Source: Bacteriovorax sp. (lineage in GTDB: Bacteria; Bdellovibrionota; Bacteriovoracia; Bacteriovoracales; Bacteriovoracaceae). Taken from it: DNA of 36,712 nt. Positions within the stretch are counted from its first letter, which is position 1; each line of letters opens with the position of its first letter. The position numbers and the translations under genes were made by a program. Where the stretch lies: NCBI GenBank assembly GCA_018060625.1, contig JAGOVS010000014.1, positions 1 through 36,712 on the forward strand. The letters run 5' to 3'. The notes under the pieces are model-generated. The model had not been told where the DNA came from. It was given only the letters and a program-made list of their open reading frames with translations, and did no database searches. Shown one piece after another: positions 25,567 to 34,007 of this stretch.

Positions 25567-26415
25567 ATGCTTGCATTCATTCATCATTTAAAAATATTGG
25601 GGGTCGTTAATATTACCCCCAATTCTTTTTCTGACCCTAAAAAATTTCTTGATTCTCACACTCTGACATTTCTACTTGAGCACTACAAAAAAAGGATAAA
25701 TCTCGCCTTTGATTTCGGTTTTGAATCAACCGCACCCATGAATCACGCCATTAGTGCCACTGAAGAGCGAGAGCGGTTTGATCAATTTTTTGAAATCATA
25801 AAAGAGATTGATCTCGATCACTGCTGGATTTCTTTTGATACCTATAGGACGGCCAATTTTCGTTATTTTGAGGAGCGATTTAGAAGTCGTTACAGTCATC
25901 AAGGATTCATATTTAATGATGTCTCAGGTGTGTTAGATGAAGAGTTAAGAGAGCTTCTCAAAGAGAGAAGACTTCAGGAGAACTTCCACTATATCCATTC
26001 TTTTACGCATATTCCTTCCCGTGATCAAGTTTTAGACCATATGAATTTCATTAAAGAGGGATCTATCACAGAAGCATGTATTCACTCATTTAAAAAGGGG
26101 ATTGAGCTTTTTTCAAAATGGGGAGTAGAGGATAAAATCATTCTTGATCCAGGTTTTGGTTTCTCTAAAACGATCGATCAAAATTGGCAGCTCCTTCATC
26201 ACTTTGAAGACATTCATAAGGCCTTGGGTTTTAAGGGGCCTTGGCTCATTGGGATTTCAAAAAAATCTTTTCTGAGAAAAATGTTTGAACAAAGCAGTGA
26301 TCCTTTTTTGGAATCAGAAATCCTCCATCGAAAAATAATCAAAGACCTTTTAGAGCAAGTCGCAGGACAACTTCTATTTCGGGTTCATGATTTTGATATT
26401 TTAGAGAGAGACTGA
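25567..26415 (+). CDS. folP: Dihydropteroate synthase-like protein, divergent
   Basis: 282 residues of the DHPS TIM-barrel family: ILGVVNITPNSFSD (about residues 10-23), FDFGFESTAPM (48-58), WISFDTYR, FNDVSG, ILDPGFGFSK and GISKKSFL. DHPS joins 4-aminobenzoate to dihydropterin pyrophosphate in folate synthesis. Two signature positions differ. The usual 'ESTRPG' loop reads ESTAPM, so the Arg that helps bind the pterin pyrophosphate is Ala56, and 'SRKS' reads SKKS. Other core motifs are intact. It begins nine bases after ftsH, typical of tilS-ftsH-folP clusters. It could be a working, divergent DHPS or a related pterin-binding enzyme. Confidence 0.82.
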   Translation: MLAFIHHLKILGVVNITPNSFSDPKKFLDSHTLTFLLEHYKKRINLAFDFGFESTAPMNHAISATEERERFDQFFEIIKEIDLDHCWISFDTYRTANFRYFEERFRSRYSHQGFIFNDVSGVLDEELRELLKERRLQENFHYIHSFTHIPSRDQVLDHMNFIKEGSITEACIHSFKKGIELFSKWGVEDKIILDPGFGFSKTIDQNWQLLHHFEDIHKALGFKGPWLIGISKKSFLRKMFEQSSDPFLESEILHRKIIKDLLEQVAGQLLFRVHDFDILERD

Positions 26416-26486
26416 ATCTTTTTTTGAGTACTTTTTTCGAGCATTTAATCAGTTGTAATCTTCCATAGCTTCTTTTACCATTAGAT

Positions 26487-26876
26487 ATGAATTACGAATG
26501 TGGCCCTGTTCTTCTTTATAGTCAGGATAAAGTCCGAATGATGGATTTTCTTTCAGATGTTTTTGAATTTGATGTGGATGCCATTCTCGATAGTGTTCAA
26601 CGTGGACCGCTCTATTTAAAATTTATACAAATTGAACCCGAAAAAGAACTCAATCGTCTAGATTCAGGGATTGTTTTTACATTTCGGGTAAAAAGTGAAG
26701 ATGAACTCAAGGAAATGATGAGTAAGTATAATTTTTTTCTTTATAGAAAATCCCAAGGCCCAAAGGTCTCTGAGAGCTTAAAGCTGATCCAAGATGACAA
26801 TCGTACTGTTTTAAGCATTATCGATATTGACCAAAGACAGTGGCGTTTTGAACTTTTTACTATGGCAGATTTTTAA
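26487..26876 (+). CDS. Small VOC/glyoxalase-like protein
   Basis: 129 residues. The beginning (GPVLLYSQDKVRMMDFLSDVFEFDVD) looks like the first beta-alpha unit of the vicinal-oxygen-chelate fold ('d...m..FY...lG...'), and later strands (GIVFTFRVKSEDELKEM, WRFELFTM) fit its second half. The metal-binding His/Glu residues of glyoxalase enzymes are not clearly present. It precedes pyrC by two bases and is probably co-translated. No specific role is known, and the fold is a weak call. Confidence 0.65.
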   Translation: MNYECGPVLLYSQDKVRMMDFLSDVFEFDVDAILDSVQRGPLYLKFIQIEPEKELNRLDSGIVFTFRVKSEDELKEMMSKYNFFLYRKSQGPKVSESLKLIQDDNRTVLSIIDIDQRQWRFELFTMADF

Positions 26877-26878
26877 TT

Positions 26879-28180
26879 ATGGCGATAAAAACGATTGAGG
26901 CCCTTTGTGCAAGCAGCACTGGTACAAGTAGGAAGCAAATTACTTTCAATGACGAGAGTGGGCTTATTGAACAAGTGAGCGAATGTGTTCTTCCCAAAGA
27001 AAAAATAGATTTTTATTATGGAGATAATTGTCTTCTTTTTGCCGGTATGGGAGATATCCATATTCATGCCCGCGAAGATGTTTCGGCCAAAAATTGCTAC
27101 AAAGAAGATTTTCATTCGGCCAGCAGAGCGGCCTTAAATGGCGGTTTAGTTCATCTGGCCGATATGCCAAATAATCCCATTGCCCCAGTAGATGATGAGA
27201 GTTATCTGGCCAAAGTGAGACTGGCCGAGGCCAAAAGTGATGTCCCTATTTTAATGTATGCTGGGATTGGACCAAAAACTCGTCCCCTTCGTTTTAGTGT
27301 GCCTTATAAAGTGTATATGGGGCCATCTGTTGGAGATCTTTATTTTAGCAGCAATCAAGCACTGGAAGAGGTTTTAGTTCATTACCAAAATCAGTGGGTG
27401 AGTTTTCATTGTGAAGACCCTGAAGTGCTGGAAAAAAATAGTGGAGAGGTGGACCATTTCACCAAAAGACCGCTTAAGGCCGAGTTAATGGCCACGGAGT
27501 TCGCTCTTTACCTAATTGAAAAATTTCATTTAAAGGGCAAGTTGTGTCACTACAGCGCAGGTGCCGGGCTTCAAGCGATAAAAGCGGCCAAGGCCCAGGG
27601 CCTCAATGTCACCTGTGAAGTTACTCCACAACATCTCTTTTTTTCAGAAGAAATGATTCGCTCTATGAGTGCTCAGGACCAAATTCATTTTCAAATGAAT
27701 CCTCCCATTCGCACCCAAGAAAATACAGATCTACTTTTGCAGGCCTTAAGAAATAATGACATTGATTTTTTGGCCACTGATCATGCCCCTCATTCTGCTC
27801 AAGAGAAAAAAGAGGGAATGAGCGGACTGCCAGGCCTTGATACTTATGCCTCTTTTGTAAGCTGGCTTCTCATTGAGAAAAAAATTTCACCTGAAACGAT
27901 CGCCCTCGTCACAGCAGAGAATCCAGGGCGTTTTTTTAATCAATTTTTAGGGTCTCTTTCGCAGCAATCTGAACACTTTCAAAAATGGGGAAAAGGTTTA
28001 GGTTACCTAGAGAGTGGATACAGTGCTTCTTTTACAGTCTTGAATTTAACCAAACCTCAAACGATAAATGCTGATTTTCTTAAAACCAAGGCCTTATGGT
28101 CCCCTTTTCTTGGAATAACGTTTCCAGGTCGACTGGAAGCTGTTTTTCTTTGTGGCCGTAAAAAAAATATTGAGTTATAA
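26879..28180 (+). CDS. pyrC: Dihydroorotase, class I-like
   Basis: 433 residues. Converts carbamoyl-aspartate to dihydroorotate in pyrimidine synthesis. The amidohydrolase motifs are visible in order: GDIHIHARED (metal His61 and His63), NPIAPV with MPNN, HCEDPEV, LCHYSAG, CEVTPQHLFF and FLATDHAPHS, with the last Asp as the catalytic residue. Length fits class I dihydroorotases (about 430), not the shorter E. coli class II form. ATG 26879 follows the previous stop by two bases. Annotation as allantoinase is less likely, given the HIHARED motif and context. Confidence 0.9.
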   Translation: MAIKTIEALCASSTGTSRKQITFNDESGLIEQVSECVLPKEKIDFYYGDNCLLFAGMGDIHIHAREDVSAKNCYKEDFHSASRAALNGGLVHLADMPNNPIAPVDDESYLAKVRLAEAKSDVPILMYAGIGPKTRPLRFSVPYKVYMGPSVGDLYFSSNQALEEVLVHYQNQWVSFHCEDPEVLEKNSGEVDHFTKRPLKAELMATEFALYLIEKFHLKGKLCHYSAGAGLQAIKAAKAQGLNVTCEVTPQHLFFSEEMIRSMSAQDQIHFQMNPPIRTQENTDLLLQALRNNDIDFLATDHAPHSAQEKKEGMSGLPGLDTYASFVSWLLIEKKISPETIALVTAENPGRFFNQFLGSLSQQSEHFQKWGKGLGYLESGYSASFTVLNLTKPQTINADFLKTKALWSPFLGITFPGRLEAVFLCGRKKNIEL

Positions 28181-28230
28181 GGGCCAAGAGACCAAATGTT
28201 TTGATGCAACTCTTTTTAATGGGAATGCTG

Positions 28231-29121
28231 ATGAAAGAGATCTTTTGTTTTGTTTTAAGTCTTATTTTTATGTCTCAAGCGCATGCTTCATCCAATGATC
28301 AAAATTTTACACCAATTAAAATGTATCCCGATGTCATTTATGGCATTGATAATCGCTTAGATATTTTCGAGAGTTCAGATTCATTGATGAAAAAAATGGC
28401 CAGATCAACGGCCGCTCAAATTTTAAACGATAAACTTATAGTCGAGAGTGATTCTTATATCGTGAAGGCCCCAACACTCGCGGAAGATGGAAAGTGCATG
28501 AGTGAGCGATTTTCACATCAAAAAATCGCGGCAAATTGTTCGGCATTTCTTATTTCTGCCGACACCCTTGTAACGGCCGGCCACTGTATTGAAAAGACAG
28601 CTGATTGCCAAGACCATGTTTGGGTTTTTGATTATGCCAATACGAGCGAAGAGAAGAGCAATTTTATTTTTTCAAAGGATCAAGTTTATCATTGTGTGAA
28701 AGTCATTGCCCGCGAAAAAGACTATACAACGTTAAATGATTTCGCTGTCATAAAACTGGATCGTCCGGTCCCTGGACGCACTCCCTTTCAGTATAGAAAA
28801 AAGGGAAAAGTGGCCGACGATGCCGTATTAACCGTTCTTGGGTACCCATCAGGACTTCCCCTTAAAATTACAACGGGTGCAAATATGAGGGACAATACTA
28901 ATCCTGTTTTCTTTCAAACCAATGCCGATACCTATGGAGGAAACTCTGGATCGGCCGTTGTCGATTCTCGCACGGCCATTGTTGAGGGTGTTTTAGTCAG
29001 AGGGGATGAAGACTATGACCAAAAAGAATCTGAAAGATGCCAAAAGTCCGTTCGGCGCGACTATTATGGCGGACGCGGTGAAGATGCTACCCGTATTACT
29101 AATATTGAAGCTATTCAGTGA
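28231..29121 (+). CDS. Secreted trypsin-fold serine protease (V8-like)
   Basis: 296 residues. Signal peptide MKEIFCFVLSLIFMSQAHA, cleaved near Ser20. The chymotrypsin-like triad is complete: H118 in VTAGHC, D170 in NDFAVIKLD and S239 in YGGNSGSAV; the family resembles secreted glutamyl-endopeptidase/trypsin-like enzymes. A ~90-residue segment before the core may act as a propeptide. ATG 28231 is chosen because GGGA is six bases upstream and it gives a clean signal peptide, although in-frame starts extend back to a TTG at 28201. It stands alone between pyrC and the convergent dehydrogenase gene. Probably an extracellular or periplasmic digestive protease. Confidence 0.87.
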   Translation: MKEIFCFVLSLIFMSQAHASSNDQNFTPIKMYPDVIYGIDNRLDIFESSDSLMKKMARSTAAQILNDKLIVESDSYIVKAPTLAEDGKCMSERFSHQKIAANCSAFLISADTLVTAGHCIEKTADCQDHVWVFDYANTSEEKSNFIFSKDQVYHCVKVIAREKDYTTLNDFAVIKLDRPVPGRTPFQYRKKGKVADDAVLTVLGYPSGLPLKITTGANMRDNTNPVFFQTNADTYGGNSGSAVVDSRTAIVEGVLVRGDEDYDQKESERCQKSVRRDYYGGRGEDATRITNIEAIQ

Positions 29122-29126
29122 GAGTT

Positions 29127-30095
29127 TTAATACACTGGACTTAGAAGTTCTCTGCCTTCCAAAGCGGCGATAACGTTTTTTGCACAAAGAAGGGACATCT
29201 CCCTTCTTGCCTCAAAAGTAGCTGAGCCTATATGGGGAAGAATATAAGCATTTTTCAGAGAGAATAAAGGATTTGTCGGTGGCAATGGACTTGGATAAGT
29301 GACATCTAATCCCGCTGCATAAATGGTTTTTTCTCTTAAGGCCTGAATCAAAGCTTCAGGATCAATGATCTCCCCACGGGCCGTATTGATAAGAATGGCC
29401 TCTTTTTTCATTTTTAAGAATTCTTTTCTCCCTATAAGCATTCTGGTATCGGCCGTTAATGGGACGTGGATAGAAATAAAGTCACTTTGCTGGAGAAGCT
29501 CATCTAATTGAGTGAAGCGGGCATTAAAGTTATTTTCTTTGGGAGAGCGGGCAGTATAGAGGATGGGCATTTTAAAGGCCATTGAGGCCATTTCCGCTAA
29601 TCTGTGGCCTATGCGGCCCATACCTATCACACCAAGAGTTTTCCCTTTTAAGGCCAAACCTAAATGGGCCGTTGGATTCCATCCTTTCCATTCACCAAGA
29701 CGTGCACTTTGGGAGGCTTCATTAAAATGTCGCGCTGAGTTTATCATGAGTCCTAAGGCCACTTCGGCCGTGGCCTCTGTGAGAACATCAGGTGTATTGG
29801 CAATTGCAATCCCGTGCTTTTTAGCACTGGCCAAGTCGATATTGTTAAATCCGACAGCATAGTTGGCCACGATTTTTAAGTGAGAATTTTTGATGATAAA
29901 GGCCTCATCAATGCGATCAGAGAGCATGGTGATAAGGGCATTAAAGCCTTTTGCGTGTTCTGATAATTCTTCATAAGTGAGGGCGCGCTCTAAGGGATTG
30001 ATGTCAACTTCATAATGATGGGCCCTTAAGAGCTCGATGCCTTCGGGAAGGATTTTTCTTGTGATAAAAATTTTATTGTTCTTAGTATTGTTCAT
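29127..30095 (-). CDS. D-isomer 2-hydroxyacid dehydrogenase, GRHPR-like, catalytic Glu replaced
   Basis: 322 residues of the NAD(P)-dependent D-2-hydroxyacid dehydrogenase family: NYAVGFNNID, the dinucleotide site GVIGMGRIG, ILINTARGEIID with the catalytic Arg, and LPHIGSAT with the catalytic His. It resembles the glyoxylate/hydroxypyruvate reductase branch (GLDVTYPSPLPPTNPLFSLK lines up with human GRHPR LDVTSPEPLPTN). The Glu of the 'xEP' catalytic motif is Ser269 here, so the Glu of the Arg-Glu-His set is missing. Activity may be weakened or altered. It is convergent with the serine protease gene, with five bases between stops. Confidence 0.88.
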   Translation of the reverse strand: MNNTKNNKIFITRKILPEGIELLRAHHYEVDINPLERALTYEELSEHAKGFNALITMLSDRIDEAFIIKNSHLKIVANYAVGFNNIDLASAKKHGIAIANTPDVLTEATAEVALGLMINSARHFNEASQSARLGEWKGWNPTAHLGLALKGKTLGVIGMGRIGHRLAEMASMAFKMPILYTARSPKENNFNARFTQLDELLQQSDFISIHVPLTADTRMLIGRKEFLKMKKEAILINTARGEIIDPEALIQALREKTIYAAGLDVTYPSPLPPTNPLFSLKNAYILPHIGSATFEARREMSLLCAKNVIAALEGRELLSPVY

Positions 30096-30230
30096 CGATT
30101 TATCTCAAGGTTTAGCATTTCTAATAAAAACTTACATCGGCCTTAAACGGGGGGTCCAATCATTTATTTTAATTTTCAATGAGTTCTCTTGGTGCTAGCT
30201 TCACCAAAGCAATTTTACGCAGGAGAATAC

Positions 30231-31613
30231 GTGAAAATTATTATCTCAGCAATGACCTTACTTCAACTCTCAACCTCAAGTGCCTCAATTATTGGAGTCA
30301 TGGATTCAGGGACGGATATCTCGCATAAAGATCTTGCTCCTAAAGTCTGGGTAAACCAAAAAGAGAAAAAAGGGAGTAAAATTGATCTCGACCAAGATGG
30401 GCTTCCAGGAGATATTAATGGTTGGGATTTTACTGAAAATTCGGCCAACGTCTTTAATAATAAATACGACTACCTTCTTACTGATGATGTTAAAACATTT
30501 TTGCAATATTATGGTCGATTTGAGCAAGGCTTGTTAAGCGGAACTTCGGCAGAAGTTGCTTGGCTTAAGACCCATAGTGAAGATGCAGAACTTATGAACA
30601 AAGTGAACTTCATTGGTGGTTATGTTCATGGAACTCACGTTGCGGGGATCTCGGCCGTGAATAATCCCAACGCAAAAATCATTTCGATGAAAATTATTCC
30701 AACTGTCTACGAAGAGCTTCCAAAAGTTGACCCGAATGCGACTGCTCCTGCACCTCAAGTCGTTGAGCCAGCAAAAAAGACCATCGATCAATTCAAAGCT
30801 GAATTGGCCGAAAGTGCTTCTGGGCAAATTGCTGAGATGGTTGCCCTTCACTCTTATGTTCATTTACATAAGGCAGATGTTGTTAACCAGTCTTTCGGTA
30901 TTGGTTTTGGCGATGCGATTAATTTTTTAAAAGCAGGATTTATTGAAGATATTAAGCGCGAACCAACAGTTGAAGAACTAAAGTCGTTGCTTGTCATTTA
31001 CTTCTCACAAATCTTAAGAGAGGGGCCAAAAATGTTTGCCGCTGCTCCAAATACACTTTTCACAATCGCAGCTGGAAATGATTCTTCTAATAATGATCTT
31101 TACCCTGACTACCCGGCCAATATTGTGGCCGAAAATAAAATTGTTGTGGCCGCAACCTTAGGCTATAGACAGTTAGCAGAATTTTCAAACTATGGAGCAA
31201 CGAAGGTTGATGTTGCGGCCCCAGGTGTGGCCATTACGTCAACAGTACCAACCAATACTTATATTCCATTAAGTGGAACAAGTCAGGCAACTCCTTATGT
31301 AACCAATGTCATTGCAACGATGAAAGACTTGAATCCCTCTTTAACAACTCGCGATCTCAAGGCCATCATCTTGGGAACAGTTGATGTTAAGGATTGGTTA
31401 AAAGGAAAAGTAAAAACATCGGGAATTGTTAACAGAGCACGCGCTCTCAAGGCCGCTGAGTTTGCCAAGACACAAACAGTTGATCTGGCCATCTCAAAGG
31501 CCCGTGCTATGATCGCGGATGTTCCTGTTGAAAAGTCTCTTTCGCTTAAACCTAGGGGAGTGAGAATTAACTTCCGTCCATTGCGTCCAAGTTTATTAAT
31601 TAAGAAAATGTAA
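30231..31613 (+). CDS. Subtilase (S8) without a propeptide, copy 1
   Basis: 460 residues from GTG 30231, which has AGGAG five bases upstream; in-frame codons further up lack support. A short signal peptide (to about residue 18) is followed directly by the strand carrying catalytic D25 (IIGVMDSGTD), so no I9-type prodomain is present. The Ca-binding-like IDLDQDGLPGDINGWDF comes next. H133 is in HGTHVAG, N283 in AAGND and S351 in SGTSQATPY, so the triad and oxyanion Asn are intact. Insertions of about 75 residues separate Asp and His, and more lie between His and Ser. A basic C-terminal tail ends it. Secreted; closely related to the next subtilase. Confidence 0.9.
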   Translation: MKIIISAMTLLQLSTSSASIIGVMDSGTDISHKDLAPKVWVNQKEKKGSKIDLDQDGLPGDINGWDFTENSANVFNNKYDYLLTDDVKTFLQYYGRFEQGLLSGTSAEVAWLKTHSEDAELMNKVNFIGGYVHGTHVAGISAVNNPNAKIISMKIIPTVYEELPKVDPNATAPAPQVVEPAKKTIDQFKAELAESASGQIAEMVALHSYVHLHKADVVNQSFGIGFGDAINFLKAGFIEDIKREPTVEELKSLLVIYFSQILREGPKMFAAAPNTLFTIAAGNDSSNNDLYPDYPANIVAENKIVVAATLGYRQLAEFSNYGATKVDVAAPGVAITSTVPTNTYIPLSGTSQATPYVTNVIATMKDLNPSLTTRDLKAIILGTVDVKDWLKGKVKTSGIVNRARALKAAEFAKTQTVDLAISKARAMIADVPVEKSLSLKPRGVRINFRPLRPSLLIKKM

Positions 31614-31636
31614 TTCAATCAATCTCTTTTTTAAAT

Positions 31637-31668
31637 AAAAAGGCACTCTTTAAGAGTGCCTTTTTTTA
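31637..31668 (+). terminator. Rho-independent terminator of subtilase copy 1
   Basis: AAAAGGCACTC and GAGTGCCTTTT form a stem around a short TTTA loop and are followed by a T run to about 31667. It begins about 24 bases after the stop codon, so the two subtilase genes are separate transcripts. Confidence 0.93.
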
Positions 31669-31765
31669 TTTGGTAAGTTTTAGTCAGAAATATCTCATAG
31701 ACCAGAATTTCCATTGAGCGCAGAATAAAAGCATTACCATGTAAGGTGATTTAAGGAGTCAACGG

Positions 31766-33136
31766 ATGACAAAATTAAAAATGTGTTCTTTTTTTCTCTT
31801 TCTTACTCTGCAAACGGCCAATGCTTCTGTCATTGCGGTTGTTGATTCAGGAAATGATTTTCTCCACAAAGACCTTGCCCTCAAGGCCTGGGTCAATCCA
31901 TTGGATGATTCGCGTAATGATCGGGATGAAGACCGCAACGGTTATCCAGATGATGTCAATGGATGGAACTTTGCGGAGATGAATAGTTCTCTTATTGATT
32001 ACTCTTATTCAAAAACAGATACTGAGGATGCAAGAAGATTCTTTGAGATTCAGCTTAAGTCTTTTCTTGGAACTGTCACCATGGAGGAACGTAGTTGGGT
32101 TAAGGAAAAATTTAAAGATGAAGCATTTCTTAAAAATCTTCAACTTTTTGGCAATTGGATGCATGGAACACATGTAACAGGAATAGCCCTTAAGGATTCT
32201 CCTCTTTCACAGGCCATTGGTATAAAGTTGATTCCGACGGAAGTGAAATTGCCAGGAAAGAAAACGTTGAGTGCTTCATTTGCTGAGACTCAGGGAGTGA
32301 AAGAAAAAATGCTAAAGGCCGCTTTAGGTGCTTTGGCCAAGCAACAAAGCAAAGTCTACTTGGACATAGGAAGTTACCTTCATGGGGTTCAGGCAGATAT
32401 CATGAATGGCTCATTTGGGACTTCTTATGATGCCTTATCCGGAGTTATCACTAAACTCTACAAAACCATTTTCAAAAAGGATCCAACCGCCCAGGAAGTT
32501 AAGATGTATACGCTTCACTTCTTTAGTATTAATCTCGAAGAAACAAAAAAATTTTTAGCCTCTGCTCCTAAGACTCTTTTTATTTTTGCAGCAGGAAATG
32601 AAGGCAGCAATAACGATGAGTGGCCAACATCGCCGACCAACGTAGAGGCCGAAAATAAAATTTCGGTTGCAGCGAGTGTGGGGGATCAGGCCCTTGCAAG
32701 TTTTTCTTGTTATGGTGCAAAGAATGTTGATGTCGCGGCCCCGGGAGTTGGAATTGTTTCGGCCGTTCCAATGAATCATTACCTGGCCGTCAGTGGGACA
32801 AGTCAGGCAGCTCCTTACGTGGCCAACATCGCGGGAGTCATAAAAGATACAAATCCTAAGTTAGATTTTAGAGGGATAAAAAAAATTATTTTGGAAACGG
32901 TTGATATTAAACCATGGTTAGTGGGAAAAGTGAGGACCTCAGGCCTCGTCAATCGCCAAAGGGCCATAAGAGCAGCTGAGCTCTCCAGATCCCTTGAGCT
33001 ATCTCAGGCAATCAATCAGTCAAAGAATGAAATTTTGGCCAAAAACTCTAATGATTTAAGTCGTGAAGCTCAATTGCATCAAGTGTCTAAAGAAATGATT
33101 ATGCCACTTCCAAGTCCTATGACCTTTAGTTTTTAA
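31766..33136 (+). CDS. Subtilase (S8) without a propeptide, copy 2
   Basis: 456 residues, a tandem paralogue of the preceding protease with the same plan: signal peptide ending near A20, then D27 (SVIAVVDSGND), DRDEDRNGYPDDVNGWNF, H133 (HGTHVTG), N278 (AAGNEG) and S346 (SGTSQAAPY). The catalytic His falls at the same residue number in both copies, so the insertions are shared. The Asp and His are again ~106 residues apart, versus about 32 in subtilisin. TAAGGAG precedes ATG 31766 by about ten bases. The C-terminal ~90 residues differ most between copies. Secreted or cell-surface protease; the substrate is unknown. Confidence 0.9.
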   Translation: MTKLKMCSFFLFLTLQTANASVIAVVDSGNDFLHKDLALKAWVNPLDDSRNDRDEDRNGYPDDVNGWNFAEMNSSLIDYSYSKTDTEDARRFFEIQLKSFLGTVTMEERSWVKEKFKDEAFLKNLQLFGNWMHGTHVTGIALKDSPLSQAIGIKLIPTEVKLPGKKTLSASFAETQGVKEKMLKAALGALAKQQSKVYLDIGSYLHGVQADIMNGSFGTSYDALSGVITKLYKTIFKKDPTAQEVKMYTLHFFSINLEETKKFLASAPKTLFIFAAGNEGSNNDEWPTSPTNVEAENKISVAASVGDQALASFSCYGAKNVDVAAPGVGIVSAVPMNHYLAVSGTSQAAPYVANIAGVIKDTNPKLDFRGIKKIILETVDIKPWLVGKVRTSGLVNRQRAIRAAELSRSLELSQAINQSKNEILAKNSNDLSREAQLHQVSKEMIMPLPSPMTFSF

Positions 33137-33148
33137 TCAATTTTTTTT

Positions 33149-33192
33149 ACACTAAAAAGAATCATTGATGGAAAAATGGTCCTTTTTAGTGT
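33149..33192. repeat. 11-base inverted repeat downstream of subtilase copy 2
   Basis: ACACTAAAAAG (33149-33159) and CTTTTTAGTGT (33182-33192) are perfect complements separated by 22 bases. The T run lies before the stem on the plus strand, so it does not look like a normal terminator. It could be an mRNA 3' structure or an operator for the next small gene. Confidence 0.5.
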
Positions 33193-33244
33193 AGAAAATT
33201 TTCCGAAGTCATAAAAAGCAAGCTATTTTACCTCTAAAGGACAA

Positions 33245-33556
33245 ATGTTTTTAATGAAAAAAATCATAGTTCTCGTCTCTATTGTCTTGTATCCCATTTT
33301 ATCAAAGGCTTCTGGGCCCGTGGATGAACCTGTCAAAGAAGATCACCTTGCTAAAGGGGTATGTATCATTGATTTTGGAGAATTTCGAGACTGTCGAGGT
33401 TCTGAGAGTTGGGTTGTGAAACTTGATAATAAAATCATCCAGTGTTTTTTAAAAAAAGGAGATGATTTAATGGCCAAAGATAAGGCGCATAGGACGGCCT
33501 TGAGATTAGAGTCGAATGGCCTTTGTCTTTATATTGGAGAGTTTCAGAATGAATAG
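33245..33556 (+). CDS. Small secreted protein with four cysteines, unknown
   Basis: 103 residues (100 if the ATG at 33254 is used; AAAGG sits four bases before the first and thirteen before the second). A signal peptide (IIVLVSIVLYPILSKA) is followed by a mature domain with C40, C50, C67 and C94, enough for two disulfides, and the segment GVCIIDFGEFRDCRGSESW. It is downstream of the two subtilases, so an inhibitor or partner role is possible but untested. No family is recognised. Confidence 0.65.
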   Translation: MFLMKKIIVLVSIVLYPILSKASGPVDEPVKEDHLAKGVCIIDFGEFRDCRGSESWVVKLDNKIIQCFLKKGDDLMAKDKAHRTALRLESNGLCLYIGEFQNE

Positions 33557-34007
33557 GGGGGGTGTTTTTTGTGCTTGAACCATCTGATTTTGTAATATAC
33601 GCCTAAAGGACAAATTTTAAAAAATTGTTTAAATTCTCATATAAGATAAAAATATAAAAATCAAACCCACTCGTTATTTTATCCGCAAAACGCTTAAGTC
33701 TCATTCTTTGAAACATGCCAACTTAAGCTAGAGAATTGTTTATCTGTATTGCTTTACTAAACTCCTTATGTCTTCAATCGAATCCGTCCGAGAGAGTGCT
33801 TTATTAGCTAAAACCACGCAAAATTTCGGACTTACTTACTTTGAGAGCAAGCTTCAAAAGTCCTATGAATTTTCTACTAACTCTTATTTTGATTCCCTTC
33901 TTGATCAATTCTTTAGAGAAGCAACACTATTTCGTTTGCTTATTCAATCATTTGCCTTGGATGGATCTGTGCCCTATTTGCATGACTTGTTTAGATGGAG
34001 ATCCATT
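33557..34007. other. AT-rich stretch before the transposase gene
   Basis: About 450 bases with no convincing gene. It contains a second AAAGGACAAAT sequence (33604-33614) like the binding site of the upstream small gene (33235-33246) but with no reading frame after it, an inverted repeat at 33692-33728, and an open frame from ATG 33768 that runs into the transposase. That frame adds 80 residues without a recognisable domain or a good binding site. Confidence 0.5.
33692..33728. repeat. 8-base inverted repeat upstream of the transposase gene
   Basis: GCTTAAGT (33692-33699) and ACTTAAGC (33721-33728) are perfect complements separated by 21 bases. Y1/REP-associated transposases act on hairpin-forming elements, so this could be such an element, but no second copy was seen in the window. 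Confidence 0.4.

Noticed and set aside
30231..33136. The second subtilase as a pseudogene copy
   Set aside because: Its frame is open over 456 codons and the full triad and oxyanion Asn are present.
33137..33200. Terminator after the second subtilase
   Set aside because: The T run precedes the inverted repeat on the coding strand, so it lacks the order of a Rho-independent terminator.
33602..33630. A second AAAGGACAAAT as the binding site of another small gene
   Set aside because: It is followed by only about ten codons from a TTG before a stop.
33768..34007. 80-residue N-terminal extension of the transposase
   Set aside because: It has no recognisable domain or good binding site, while GGAG lies just before ATG 34008, where the family domain begins.
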